Shown piece by piece: positions 26,663 to 33,725 of a DNA stretch of 33,725 nucleotides. Positions within the stretch are counted from its first letter, which is position 1. Each line of letters opens with the position of its first letter. Origin of the DNA: an uncultured Pseudanabaenaceae cyanobacterium (GTDB taxonomy: Bacteria; Cyanobacteriota; Cyanobacteriia; PCC-9006; JAAUQQ01). The DNA lies in the NCBI GenBank assembly GCA_938017515.1, contig CALIJJ010000207.1, forward strand, positions 1 through 33,725. The letters are read 5' to 3'. The translations under genes and the position numbers were made by a program. The notes under the pieces were generated by a model, which did not search any database, was not told the origin of the DNA, and saw nothing but the letters and a program-made list of their open reading frames with translations.

Positions 26663-27132
26663 TACCTCACCTCCCCTTCAAGGTCTGGCCCTTCAAGGTC
26701 TGAGCCAGGCAGCGTCTCAGCCTTGTCGCGGGCACGCCGCGCCTGCTTAAGCTGTTGAGCAATGGCTTCAAACTTGTCGGCGCTGGCACTGTCAAGCTCA
26801 TTCGCAAAGGCAGCAATGATGTCTGGACTCCCCACTTTAAGCAGACTTTGCAGCTGATCATGGGCTTGCAAAATCTGGGTCTCATGCTTAGAGATGAGTG
26901 CCTTCCAAACAAAGGCACGACGCCATTTCACTCGCTCTAGCCAACCCTTTTGGGTTAGACGCTTCAGCACGGTACTCACCGAGGCGTAGGTCAGCTCGCG
27001 ATCGGGATCGGCCAAAATCTTATCGTGAATTTCCTTGGCAGTAGCCCCGTCGAGATGCCAAATAATCTCGAGGATTTCGGCTTCAAGGGTACCCAGGGAG
27101 AGCTTATGAGGTCTGTAGGGAAGGGGAGACAT
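26662..27132 (-). CDS. BlaI/MecI/CopY family transcriptional repressor
   Basis: A 156-residue winged-helix repressor. The N-terminal DNA-binding domain (about 8-80) includes LGTLEAEILEIIWHLDGATA, then LTYASVSTVLKRLTQKGWLE and VKWRRAFVWKAL. A helical dimerisation and cleavage region follows. The ATG at 27132 is preferred over a TTG three codons upstream. The extreme C-terminus contains a 15-bp tandem duplication (DLEGPDLEGE). In known pairs the M56 protease inactivates this repressor; the overlap with the M56 gene supports the same here. It probably represses its own operon, but no clear dyad operator was found upstream. Confidence 0.9.
   Translation of the reverse strand: MSPLPYRPHKLSLGTLEAEILEIIWHLDGATAKEIHDKILADPDRELTYASVSTVLKRLTQKGWLERVKWRRAFVWKALISKHETQILQAHDQLQSLLKVGSPDIIAAFANELDSASADKFEAIAQQLKQARRARDKAETLPGSDLEGPDLEGEVR
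26675..26704. repeat. 15-bp tandem duplication at the end of the BlaI-type gene
   Basis: The unit ccttcaaggtctggc is followed directly by ccttcaaggtctgag. It is in frame and duplicates the residues DLEGP near the C-terminus of the repressor. Confidence 0.85.
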
Positions 27133-27254
27133 AGGCAGCAAAAAGGCCCGCTTCTTAATTCGGGGTTCGATCGATGCTCTAAGTTTACCGCTTGATTTTG
27201 CTTGCGCCGATTCTTCAAAGAGCGCAGCAAGTCAAAGCGGCAGTATTTTCTGCA

Positions 27255-27286
27255 GCAACGTTCGACAAGAGCAACGTTCGGCAAGA
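27255..27286. repeat. 16-bp tandem duplication upstream of the BlaI-type gene
   Basis: gcaacgttcgacaaga is followed directly by gcaacgttcggcaaga (one mismatch). It lies 120-150 bases upstream of the repressor start, in the probable promoter region, so it could also be a pair of protein-binding sites. Confidence 0.75.
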
Positions 27287-27379
27287 TTCCTTCGGGGCGT
27301 TCTGCCGCATTAGTCAATCATGCAACAAACCATCTGTGGGGCGATCGCAGCGGCTGCCCAGCATCGCAACCCCCTTCCC

Positions 27380-27574
27380 TCATAGACCCGTTGAACCATA
27401 CCGTTTACGCAACTGCTCTGACCGACGCATCAAGTCTGCAACCGCAGCCTGAGTGGCCTCAACAGCTTCGTTGGTAGCACGATCGTCCAGGGCATCGGTC
27501 GAACTGAGGGACTGACGCTTCAACTGCTCTGCCAAAGCATAGCAATCATCCCAAGAATCGCGATTTACAGACAT
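27380..27574 (-). CDS. Small hypothetical protein, helical
   Basis: A 64-residue protein (ATG at 27574; a second ATG one codon upstream at 27577). It is hydrophilic and strongly helical: RDSWDDCYALAEQLKRQSLS, then an acidic linker, then ATQAAVADLMRRSEQLRKRY. The amphipathic pattern is protein-like and suggests a small coiled coil. I do not recognise a named family. It lies upstream of the BlaI/M56 operon on the same strand, 247 bases away, and may have its own promoter. Confidence 0.5.
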   Translation of the reverse strand: MSVNRDSWDDCYALAEQLKRQSLSSTDALDDRATNEAVEATQAAVADLMRRSEQLRKRYGSTGL

Positions 27575-27845
27575 CATCAGAGTTACCTATCAAACTGTGG
27601 TGAGGGAGTTGGAACATTCAAAGGCCTTGGGAGGACTGATTTTCTCCATCAAACGCCATCCCAGGAACTAAGTAGAAAACCACATCTCTATGGCCTTAAT
27701 TTATACGACGAAAATGTAAGTGTCTTGTTCCAGCAATCTTTATCTATTCTTGTTTACATCTTTAAAGAAACTTCGAGGTGATCACTCTGCGTAGTCCGAA
27801 GCAGCGCTGAAAGCTTGTGTTGAACTAGAGGCAGGGCTGCATTCA

Positions 27846-29062
27846 ATGCAGGAGCACGGAGAGCATGGCGGTATGGAAAAGCAATATCATAGTCAGGCTT
27901 TACTCCGGGATAATTCAGAGCCACGACGACTGCATTGGGATAGGAGTCAGCCAGCGGTTCTAGCGCAATCTGCTCCGGAGACAAAACGACCCAAGTATCC
28001 AGCATCTGAGAAGCCTTCCCTGGAATCCAGTGCGTTTGAACAGGCCACAGCTTTAATGTGTTCGTTGATTCAGTCCCATGATTGGTTAGGAGCCGAGGCG
28101 TTATTGCATCACTGGATGCCCCGCTCGGATGACAGTCATGCGTTCCGTCGTTTGGCAGGGATGATGAAACGAGGGCAGCAGATACAACATGGTTCCAGCT
28201 TTGCCCCGCAAGCGATTCGGAGCTGGCACTTTATTTTGACGGGGGGACTGTTGCTCTGCGCTGACCCCGCTGGGGATGAATCACAGCCAGGGAATCAGAC
28301 GCTTTATCGCCAGGGGTTATTACGCTTACAACGGTTGCTGAATGTATGGCAACTACGAATGCCTCGGGTCTTGATGCTGCCAGACCCATGCAACAAAACG
28401 TTGGCTCGCTCAGTTGCTCAGGCTTTGGATTGTCCGTTGGAACCTTGGACCCCCACAACACGACTGGCTGGGTTGATTCCAGTGAAGGATTTGGGGCAGC
28501 TGACAGAGCCGCAGCGTCAGGCGTTGTCTCAGCATCACCCGGGACAAATGCTCTGGAGTCAACGGCATAATCTCAATGCACCGTTTGTGGCCGACCTCAC
28601 CACAATGTTCTGTCGTTCTAAGTCTGGCGGTTCTGAGGTCTATCACTCTGCCCAGCCAACATCCCGTAACGGGTTTGAGGAACGTGCGATGAGTTGTTCA
28701 AAGGATCCTCAAACCGACCAAGCAGAGTTGGTGGCACTGGCTCAGCAAATTCGTCCGGGTGAACATGGGGCAGCAGCCTTAAAAAATTGGGGCAGTCGCC
28801 TGCTCTCACCGATTGCATGGCCCAGGGCAAGCAGCTCCCATTGCTGAACACCATGATGCACGAACTCGGCCATGGTCTCGGGTTACCCCACGAACTCAAT
28901 CCTGAAAGCCTGGTGTCGTTTGAGGCAGCCGAGAATCAAATCCTGACGCGATTGCCTGTTTATTCGCCCTCTTGCAAGAACCTGACAGCCGCCTCCATCC
29001 CCCGACCCTTACCCCCAATTTCTGGGGGAAGGAGAGTTAAAAAGCCCCTCTCCCCCCTATAA
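27846..29062 (+). pseudogene. Metzincin-like zinc protease gene split by a -1 frameshift
   Basis: Two overlapping frames seem to form one gene. The first (27846-28847) encodes about 330 residues of unrecognised sequence, with protein-like character from about 28000 on (DWLGAEALLHHWMP, RMPRVLMLPDPCNKTLA). The second, open from 28763 to 29062 in the -1 frame, carries NTMMHELGHGLGLPHELNPE, a full HExxHxxGxxH zinc signature of the metzincin clan. The frames meet at A AAA AAT (28781-28787), a classic slippery heptamer positioned so that a -1 slip continues into the protease part. No Met-turn is obvious, and the last codons read into a MITE-like repeat beginning near 28965, so the original C-terminus may be lost. 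Programmed frameshifting, a sequencing error or decay are all possible. The true start is uncertain because a protein-like frame overlaps on the minus strand (27754-28005). Confidence 0.6.
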
Positions 29063-29121
29063 ATCAAACAGCCGTGGTAGAGGGGTTAGGGTGAGGGCCA
29101 GATAATGTATGAAAGAGGTCG
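28965..29121. mobile_element. MITE-like dispersed repeat, copy 1 (diverged)
   Basis: About 157 bp strongly similar to the element at 31592-31734: both start ctcttgca.gaacctgacag and end gggtgagggccagat.at...gagg. Terminal inverted repeats are cgccctcttgca and tgaaagaggtcg (two mismatches). The internal cccctctccc arms are interrupted by about 14 extra bases. It contains no gene and overlaps the 3' end of the metzincin-like frame. Confidence 0.75.
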
Positions 29122-29133
29122 ATTAAGCCGAAT

Positions 29134-30501
29134 TTAACGTCGAATAAACAGGCGATTGGCGGTTCTTGTAAAGGCAACATAGCAGAGCTGATTGCGCTCT
29201 ATCACCTTGCGGTTGGTCATCAGATTGGGCAAATCCACAAACACATCCTGAAACGTTGACCCCTGGCTTTTGTGAACGGTTAGGCAGTAGGCATAGCGCA
29301 GGTCATGGAAAAACTGCTTCAGCTCCCAAAAACTTTTCCAGGACTTAGCCATGGCATGGCCCTTGAGCATGGTCTCAAACCGCTCTGCTTCACTTTCGTG
29401 CAACACGCGCAGACGACGGGCTTTGCCCTCCTCGGTTTCAATTTCGAGGGACCAGGTACGCCAACGCTCGTTCAGCACCGGGTCTTGGACCTTGGCTCGA
29501 TAGGCTTCCAGGACCTGGCACTCTTCCGAGGTCTGCAAAATAATGCCGTCTTCTTCGAGGCAAGGCGTATTGGCCAATAGTCTTTCTCCGAAAACAAAGC
29601 GGGGAATTTCATCGCCATAGATCTCGGCGCGGATGCGATGGTTCAGGTACTGGACGCGACGATTCGTGTAGGCCAAGACACGCACTTGGTCAGGGTTTTG
29701 CTGATAGGCTTTGCTGGTGAAGGCCCGCAGCAACAGTTTTTCCCAAGCCTGGGAGGGAACGACGAAAATGCCTTCGGTGTTGTCGGTATTGCGATCGCTC
29801 GCCAGCTTCGGCATCCCCACCCGTTCTAAATTTCGCCGCACATCATCGGCCAGCAAACCAATTGCCCCGCCATAGCGAATGATCTCTGTCAGGTCGGTGC
29901 GATCGTAAATTTCGGCAAAACAGGGGGACTCAGTTTCGTTCACCGGGGGGAGCTGGGCCGGATCCCCCACAAACAAAATTTGGGTTTCCGTATCCAAGCG
30001 CGAAATAGCCTTAACCAACAGGGACCACATATCCTGGTTAATCATGGAACATTCGTCCACGACAACCAGGGCATAGCGATTAATCAGACTGTCGCGACTG
30101 CGATCCGCCGTGAACTGCTGGTTCCCCGTATCCTTATCAATGCTGGGCTGGAGACCCAGGAGCTTGCAGCAGGTCATGCAGTCCACATCCAAGAACCAGC
30201 GCTGGGCCATGCGGGTGAGCACTTTGGTGGCCTTGTTGCTCAGGGCCGTGAAGGCAATGGGACGATCATCCCCGCGATCGCGCAGCGTCGTAATCAGCGC
30301 TTGCAGCAGCGTCGTCTTGCCCGTCCCCGCATATCCCGTCAATAGATGCAGCTTCTCGCCACCGTCCAAAAAGTGCAGCAACGCCGCCAGGGCATCCGTT
30401 TGCTGCTGGCTCAGCGTAATCCCAGCCAAAACATCGGCCCTGGCCTCCTGAACCTCTCCAGAAGACAAGGTAAAAACATCAGTTTTAGAAGGATTGACCA
30501 C
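29134..30501 (-). CDS. RecD/Dda-like superfamily 1 DNA helicase
   Basis: A 455-residue cytoplasmic ATP-dependent helicase. Motifs in order are the Q-motif region LSQQQTDALAALL, Walker A GYAGTGKT (56-63), Walker B LVVVDECSM (Asp149, Glu150), motif III GDPAQLPPV (179-187), an Arg-containing ILFVGD-to-IIRYGG stretch, and near the C-terminus LTVHKSQGSTFQDVFVDLP plus YVAFTRTANRLFI (UvrD_C_2). This is the 5'-3' RecD2/phage Dda type without a RecB or RecC partner, likely acting in DNA repair or replication restart. It is complete. It converges with the metzincin-like gene, with copy 1 of the MITE-like repeat in between. A TTG/GTG-type start at 30501 is used by default; no strong ribosome-binding site distinguishes it. 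Confidence 0.9.
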   Translation of the reverse strand: MVNPSKTDVFTLSSGEVQEARADVLAGITLSQQQTDALAALLHFLDGGEKLHLLTGYAGTGKTTLLQALITTLRDRGDDRPIAFTALSNKATKVLTRMAQRWFLDVDCMTCCKLLGLQPSIDKDTGNQQFTADRSRDSLINRYALVVVDECSMINQDMWSLLVKAISRLDTETQILFVGDPAQLPPVNETESPCFAEIYDRTDLTEIIRYGGAIGLLADDVRRNLERVGMPKLASDRNTDNTEGIFVVPSQAWEKLLLRAFTSKAYQQNPDQVRVLAYTNRRVQYLNHRIRAEIYGDEIPRFVFGERLLANTPCLEEDGIILQTSEECQVLEAYRAKVQDPVLNERWRTWSLEIETEEGKARRLRVLHESEAERFETMLKGHAMAKSWKSFWELKQFFHDLRYAYCLTVHKSQGSTFQDVFVDLPNLMTNRKVIERNQLCYVAFTRTANRLFIRR

Positions 30502-30715
30502 GGATGAAGAAAGGGAAATAACAGGGGATCGAAGAAATCAAAAGAAATGTTGGCAAGCCACGTCGCTGCTGGAACCCATGGCAGGATGAAAGAGTCAGGA
30601 TCAAAGAGTCGCTTACGCTACTTTAGCGGATCCCACCTCTGTTCGAGTTCCCTCGGTTTCGGTTTGAATTTGTCGATATTATTGCTCATTTACCGTACAA
30701 CAGCGGTCTTTATCC

Positions 30716-31531
30716 ATGGATTATCGCAAAGCGCTCCAGTGTGCCGTTCTTTCTAAGGAAGCCTATCTAGATTTCTCCCCAGAACTACGCTTTAGCGCCT
30801 TCCCTGAGCTTGAGCCTGAACTCATTGAAGGGCCCTCCACGGATACCCAGTGCATCATCCTCAAAGCAGAGAAGGACAATAATCCAAACCTATTCATTGT
30901 CTTCCGGGGCAGTGACTCCAATACGGATTGGGGGGTTAATTTGAATATTCGTCAGGCTGCGGTTCAATTTTTTAAGAAAGAAACCGTCAAAGAAGAAATT
31001 CAGCAGAACAGCCAAAAAATCTATCCCTATCCCGGCAAAAGCCAATCTGGCACCATGCTTCACCAGGGCTTTGCCCAAGCCTACGGAGCGGTTCGTGACG
31101 CGATTCATCGCTATTTACGCCAACATCCCGGGGCTCGGGTCACCGTGACCGGCCACAGTCTGGGAGGCGCTGTGGCGACGCTCTGCGCAGTGGACGTACA
31201 GTACAACTTTGGCGGCCAATTGGCAGAGCTGGAAGTCTATACCTTCGGCTCGCCCCGCGTCGGCAATAAAGGCTTCCAGAAATCATTTCATCAACGAGTG
31301 CCGCGTAGCTATCGGTTTGTCCAAGGCATGGATTTGGTGCCTGCTTTCCCGCGTGTTTGGCAGGGCTATCGTCACACGGATCACGAATATCGCATCGGGC
31401 AACGCGTGAGTTGGGATTTCATTGTGCGTCGCTTCCGCGATCACGCGATCGTCAAATACATCGCGGCCCTCAAGGAGCAGGTTGATAAGAATGCCGGTGC
31501 AGTCCGAGCCAATGCCACCCAGCGCGTTTAG
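30716..31531 (+). CDS. Class 3 (fungal lipase-like) alpha/beta-hydrolase
   Basis: A 271-residue lipase/esterase. The nucleophile elbow GHSLGG has Ser148, the acid is Asp206 (FVQGMDLVPAFPRV) and the base is His243 (FRDHAIVKYI), giving a full catalytic triad. The oxyanion strand is LFIVFRGSDSNTDW, and LHQGFAQAYGAV and VYTFGSPRVGN are standard for the lipase_3 family. It hydrolyses acylglycerol or galactolipid ester bonds; the natural substrate is unknown. No signal peptide is present, so it is probably cytoplasmic or thylakoid-associated. The ATG at 30716 lies just after a short gap shared with the divergent helicase gene. Short tandem repeats and a MITE-like element follow its stop. Confidence 0.9.
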   Translation: MDYRKALQCAVLSKEAYLDFSPELRFSAFPELEPELIEGPSTDTQCIILKAEKDNNPNLFIVFRGSDSNTDWGVNLNIRQAAVQFFKKETVKEEIQQNSQKIYPYPGKSQSGTMLHQGFAQAYGAVRDAIHRYLRQHPGARVTVTGHSLGGAVATLCAVDVQYNFGGQLAELEVYTFGSPRVGNKGFQKSFHQRVPRSYRFVQGMDLVPAFPRVWQGYRHTDHEYRIGQRVSWDFIVRRFRDHAIVKYIAALKEQVDKNAGAVRANATQRV

Positions 31532-31544
31532 ACGCTAATCTTCT

Positions 31545-31584
31545 AATCACACGCCTTTCAATCACACGGCTTTCAATCACACGG
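31545..31584. repeat. 15-bp tandem repeats after the lipase gene
   Basis: Two full 15-bp units (aatcacacgcctttc, aatcacacggctttc) and a third partial one (aatcacacgg) run in tandem. They end eight bases before the MITE-like element. Confidence 0.85.
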
Positions 31585-31591
31585 AATATAT

Positions 31592-31734
31592 TAGACCTCT
31601 TGCACGAACCTGACAGCCGCCCCCATCCGCCAACCCCTTGCCCCCAATTCTGGAGGATGGGGAGTCAAAAACCCCTCTCCCAAGCTTGGGAGAGGGGTTG
31701 GGGTGAGGGCCAGATGATTTATGCAAGAGGTCTA
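31592..31734. mobile_element. MITE-like dispersed repeat, copy 2 (well preserved)
   Basis: A 143-bp element bounded by perfect inverted repeats gacctcttgca and tgcaagaggtc, flanked on both sides by TA, as expected for a TA-targeting (IS630/Tc1-type) transposase. Near its middle is a perfect inner palindrome: aacccctctccc, central aagctt, gggagaggggtt. There is no coding capacity, so it would depend on a transposase elsewhere. Copy 1 at 28965-29121 is related and more diverged. Confidence 0.8.
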
Positions 31735-31735
31735 T

Positions 31736-31789
31736 TCAGTCACACCAAACACTTCAGTCACACCAAACACTCCAGTCACACCGAACACT
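31736..31789. repeat. 18-bp tandem repeats upstream of the mgsA/lipid kinase gene
   Basis: Three 18-bp units in tandem, tcagtcacaccaaacact twice and a third with two changes. They begin right after the MITE-like element and end just before the ribosome-binding site of the next gene, so they lie in its leader or promoter. Confidence 0.9.
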
Positions 31790-31809
31790 TGTTTTAGGAG
31801 AAAACGTAC

Positions 31810-33081
31810 TTGCCTGCCACGATCGCCCTCATTGCCCACGATCGCAAAAAGAACGACCTCGTTGCCTTTGCGAAACAGCACCGCGTTGTCCTCGCCCGCT
31901 ATCGCCTGATTGCCACGGGCACCACGGGAGATCGGATTAAAGAAGCCACAGGACTAGAGATTCATGGCTATGCGTCTGGTCCCCTAGGGGGCGACGCCCA
32001 GATCGCGGCGGAGGTGGTGGAAGGCAAAGTGGGAGCCGTACTCTTCCTGCTCGACCCGCTCTACGCCCAACCCCATGAGCCGGACATTCAGGCCCTACGG
32101 CGCGTCTGCGATGTCCACAATGTCCCGCTGGCCACCAATCTATCCACCGCTGAATTCATCATTGATGGACTGGCCCGTACCCGCGTTGCCCATCTGATTT
32201 TCAATCCTGTTTCTGGCCAAGGTGATGCGGATGATGAACTCGCCACGATTCAGGGATTGCTCGAACCCCATTTCAATCTTCAGATTCATCTGACCACCCC
32301 CGAAGACACCGCCGAACAGCTCACCCGCCGGGCCCTAGAATCCCAGGCTGACCTCGTCATTGCATCGGGCGGGGATGGCACGGTATCCGCCGTTGCAGGG
32401 GAAGTCATCGGCTCAAATATCCCCTTGGGAATCATTCCTCGGGGAACGGCCAACGCCTTCTGTTCAGCCCTGGGCATTGCAACCGCCGTCATGCCGATTC
32501 GCACGGCCTGCCGCATTATTTCGGAAGGAGAAACGCGCCGAGTGGATGCTGCCCGATGCAACGGACGAGCCATGGTGCTGTTGGCAGGGATCGGGTTTGA
32601 GGCGGAAACGGTGGAAAAGGCCAGCCGCGAATTCAAAGATCAGTGGGGGGCACTGGCCTACCTGATGGCGGGGTGGCAGCAGTTGAATGAGCAAGAGTTG
32701 TTCACAGCGGAGATCATTGTGGATGATCAGCAGGTGGCAGTGGAGGCCGGAGCCATCACCGTCGCCAATGCGGCTCCCCTGACGTCGGTCCTCGCCCAGG
32801 GTCCCGAGGGCGTTGTCTTTGATGATGGTCTGCTGGACGTGACGATCATGACGGCGGAGAGTAAGTTCCAGGCCCTCAGCGCGCTGATCAATACGCTCGG
32901 CGCGGCGCTGACACGGGTCGTAACCACACTGCCCAATGTCAATCATCTACGGGCCGAACGCATTAAGATTGCGGCCAATCCCCCCCAAAAGGTCGTGGTG
33001 GATGGAGAAATTATCGGCATGACTCCCATCGAAGTGGAGTGCATTCCCAATGGGCTAACGGTATTAGTACCGAAGGGTTAG
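31810..33081 (+). CDS. mgsA: Methylglyoxal synthase fused to a YegS/DAGK-type lipid kinase
   Basis: A 423-residue two-domain protein. Residues 1-122 are a methylglyoxal synthase, which turns dihydroxyacetone phosphate into methylglyoxal and phosphate. The conserved residues His10 (ALIAHD), Asp62 (GPLGGDAQ), Asp82 (FLLDPLYAQPHEPDI), His89 and Asp92 have the spacing of the E. coli enzyme. Residues about 126-423 are a diacylglycerol kinase-like domain with FNPVSGQG, ASGGDGTV (ATP site) and IIPRGTANAF, ending VVVDGEIIGMTPIEVECIP. The start is TTG at 31810, preceded by AGGAG at 31795-31799 (about 10 bases); no ATG or GTG start fits the first beta strand. Joining glycolytic overflow to lipid phosphorylation in one chain is unusual biochemically, although such fusions occur in cyanobacteria. 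It converges with the rRNA methyltransferase gene. Confidence 0.9.
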   Translation: MPATIALIAHDRKKNDLVAFAKQHRVVLARYRLIATGTTGDRIKEATGLEIHGYASGPLGGDAQIAAEVVEGKVGAVLFLLDPLYAQPHEPDIQALRRVCDVHNVPLATNLSTAEFIIDGLARTRVAHLIFNPVSGQGDADDELATIQGLLEPHFNLQIHLTTPEDTAEQLTRRALESQADLVIASGGDGTVSAVAGEVIGSNIPLGIIPRGTANAFCSALGIATAVMPIRTACRIISEGETRRVDAARCNGRAMVLLAGIGFEAETVEKASREFKDQWGALAYLMAGWQQLNEQELFTAEIIVDDQQVAVEAGAITVANAAPLTSVLAQGPEGVVFDDGLLDVTIMTAESKFQALSALINTLGAALTRVVTTLPNVNHLRAERIKIAANPPQKVVVDGEIIGMTPIEVECIPNGLTVLVPKG

Positions 33082-33089
33082 AGGTGACT

Positions 33090-33152
33090 CAAGATAAACC
33101 ATGCAAGATAGAGCACTCAAGAAAAACCACGCAAGAAAAACCACGCAAAACA
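33090..33152. repeat. 14-bp tandem repeats between convergent genes
   Basis: At least four 14-bp units run in tandem from 33090: caagataaaccatg, caagatagagcact, caagaaaaaccacg twice, then a partial copy. The first two units are diverged, the last two identical. They lie between the stops of the mgsA fusion and the methyltransferase gene. Confidence 0.8.
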
Positions 33153-33157
33153 GGCTG

Positions 33158-33725
33158 CTAATACAACTCATATTTCATCAGTTGGCACTGGAGGCCCCCA
33201 TTATCCACCGGGGTTCGCTGGGCTGACTTGAGCCGAATCGAGCGTGCCAACTCCTTATTGCCGCTGAGCACAAACGCAGTCCAGCCCTTGAACCGCTGCT
33301 TCAGCACATCCCCCAAAAGCTTATAAAACGCACCGAGTTCTTCCGGATTCCCAATGCGCTCGCCGTAGGGCGGATTGCACATCAAGACACCGCTATCGGC
33401 GGGTGCTTCGACATCGCCCAGGTCCTGAACCAGGAACCTGACATGGCGATCGACACTACAAGCCTTGGCATTGGACCGAGCCTGATCGACAAATTCCTCA
33501 TTGCCATCGCTGCCGCCAATAAAGGCCGGCAATTCTGAGCGCTGGTTTGCTTCTGCCTCTTGAACCAGTTTATCTAGCAACTTTCCGTCGAAATCGCGCC
33601 AGTTCTCAAACCCGAAGCGATCGCGAAACATCCCCGGAGCCACCTGCAAAGCCACGAGGCTGGCCTCCAAGGGCAACGTCCCAGAACCACACAAGGGGTC
33701 AAAAAAAGCCTGCCCCGGCTCCCAA
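33158..33725 (-). CDS. RlmL-type 23S rRNA (guanine-N2)-methyltransferase (C-terminal part, 5' cut by window edge)
   Basis: The frame is open to the window end, so the N-terminal THUMP domain lies outside. The visible 189 residues form the class I SAM-dependent methyltransferase domain: FFDPLCGSGTLPLEA is motif I (SAM binding), DRFGFENWRDFD follows, and GSDGNEEFVDQARSNA is the motif for the second acidic SAM contact. LMCNPPYGERIG is the NPPY catalytic motif of base amino-group methyltransferases. The end, KGWTAFVLSGNKELARSIRL, fits the RlmL/YcbY N-terminal module. Members methylate G2445 of 23S rRNA; the RlmK half is not present at the C-terminus, as in many bacteria. Product assignment is by motif, so a related tRNA/rRNA guanine N2-methyltransferase is also possible. 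Confidence 0.85.
   Translation of the reverse strand, partial: WEPGQAFFDPLCGSGTLPLEASLVALQVAPGMFRDRFGFENWRDFDGKLLDKLVQEAEANQRSELPAFIGGSDGNEEFVDQARSNAKACSVDRHVRFLVQDLGDVEAPADSGVLMCNPPYGERIGNPEELGAFYKLLGDVLKQRFKGWTAFVLSGNKELARSIRLKSAQRTPVDNGGLQCQLMKYELY

Noticed and set aside
28965..31734. The two dispersed repeats as ends of one composite transposon carrying the helicase and lipase genes
   Set aside because: Each copy has its own pair of inverted ends, the copies differ in age, and no transposase lies between them.

Overview
The window is chromosomal DNA from a cyanobacterium. HIP1-type octamers (GCGATCGC and close variants) are scattered through genes and gaps, and several families are typical of or nearly confined to cyanobacteria: DUF928, CHASE2 sensors, cyanobacterial FHA-like exoproteins, CHAT-TPR proteins and a methylglyoxal synthase/lipid kinase fusion. 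The species cannot be fixed from sequence alone. No rRNA, tRNA, CRISPR array or prophage was recognised. Both window edges cut a gene: a Rieske oxygenase alpha subunit on the left and an RlmL-type rRNA methyltransferase on the right.

Layout. 1-1.6 kb: a probable two-gene operon of the Rieske oxygenase end and a xylose-isomerase-like TIM-barrel protein. 1.7-18.3 kb: the most interesting block, a secretion/protease-like locus present as two related sets. Set A (minus strand) has a DUF928 protein followed by one large protein that joins an FHA-type two-partner-secretion exoprotein to a C-terminal CHAT protease domain. Set B has the same parts as separate genes: AraC regulator, exported TPR-CHAT protein, DUF928 protein, FHA-type exoprotein, and a CHASE2 kinase-like sensor lacking the usual phosphoacceptor His. 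A D-lactate dehydrogenase-type gene (ldhA) lies between the sets. A second AraC regulator starts beside the CHASE2 gene. No outer-membrane TpsB/FhaC transporter is in the window.

18.7-27.6 kb: AraC regulator, a DsbA-like protein without its second Cys, an orphan HAMP-PAS histidine kinase, a DUF2808-like secreted protein, a pentapeptide-repeat protein with a strong terminator, a four-helix membrane protein, and a BlaI-type repressor/M56 metallopeptidase pair with overlapping stop and start codons.

27.7-33.7 kb: a metzincin-like gene split by a -1 frameshift at a slippery A-run and run into at its 3' end by a MITE-like repeat; a RecD/Dda-like helicase; a class 3 lipase; a second copy of the MITE-like repeat, flanked on both sides by short tandem repeats; the methylglyoxal synthase/YegS-type lipid kinase fusion; and the partial methyltransferase.

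The single-protein FHA-CHAT fusion in set A suggests that the separate FHA and CHAT genes of set B act together. I infer that the locus makes surface or periplasmic beta-helix proteins coupled to caspase-like proteases, with DUF928 proteins as exported partners and CHASE2/AraC proteins as sensors or regulators. This functional reading is inference; the domains themselves are visible in the sequence.
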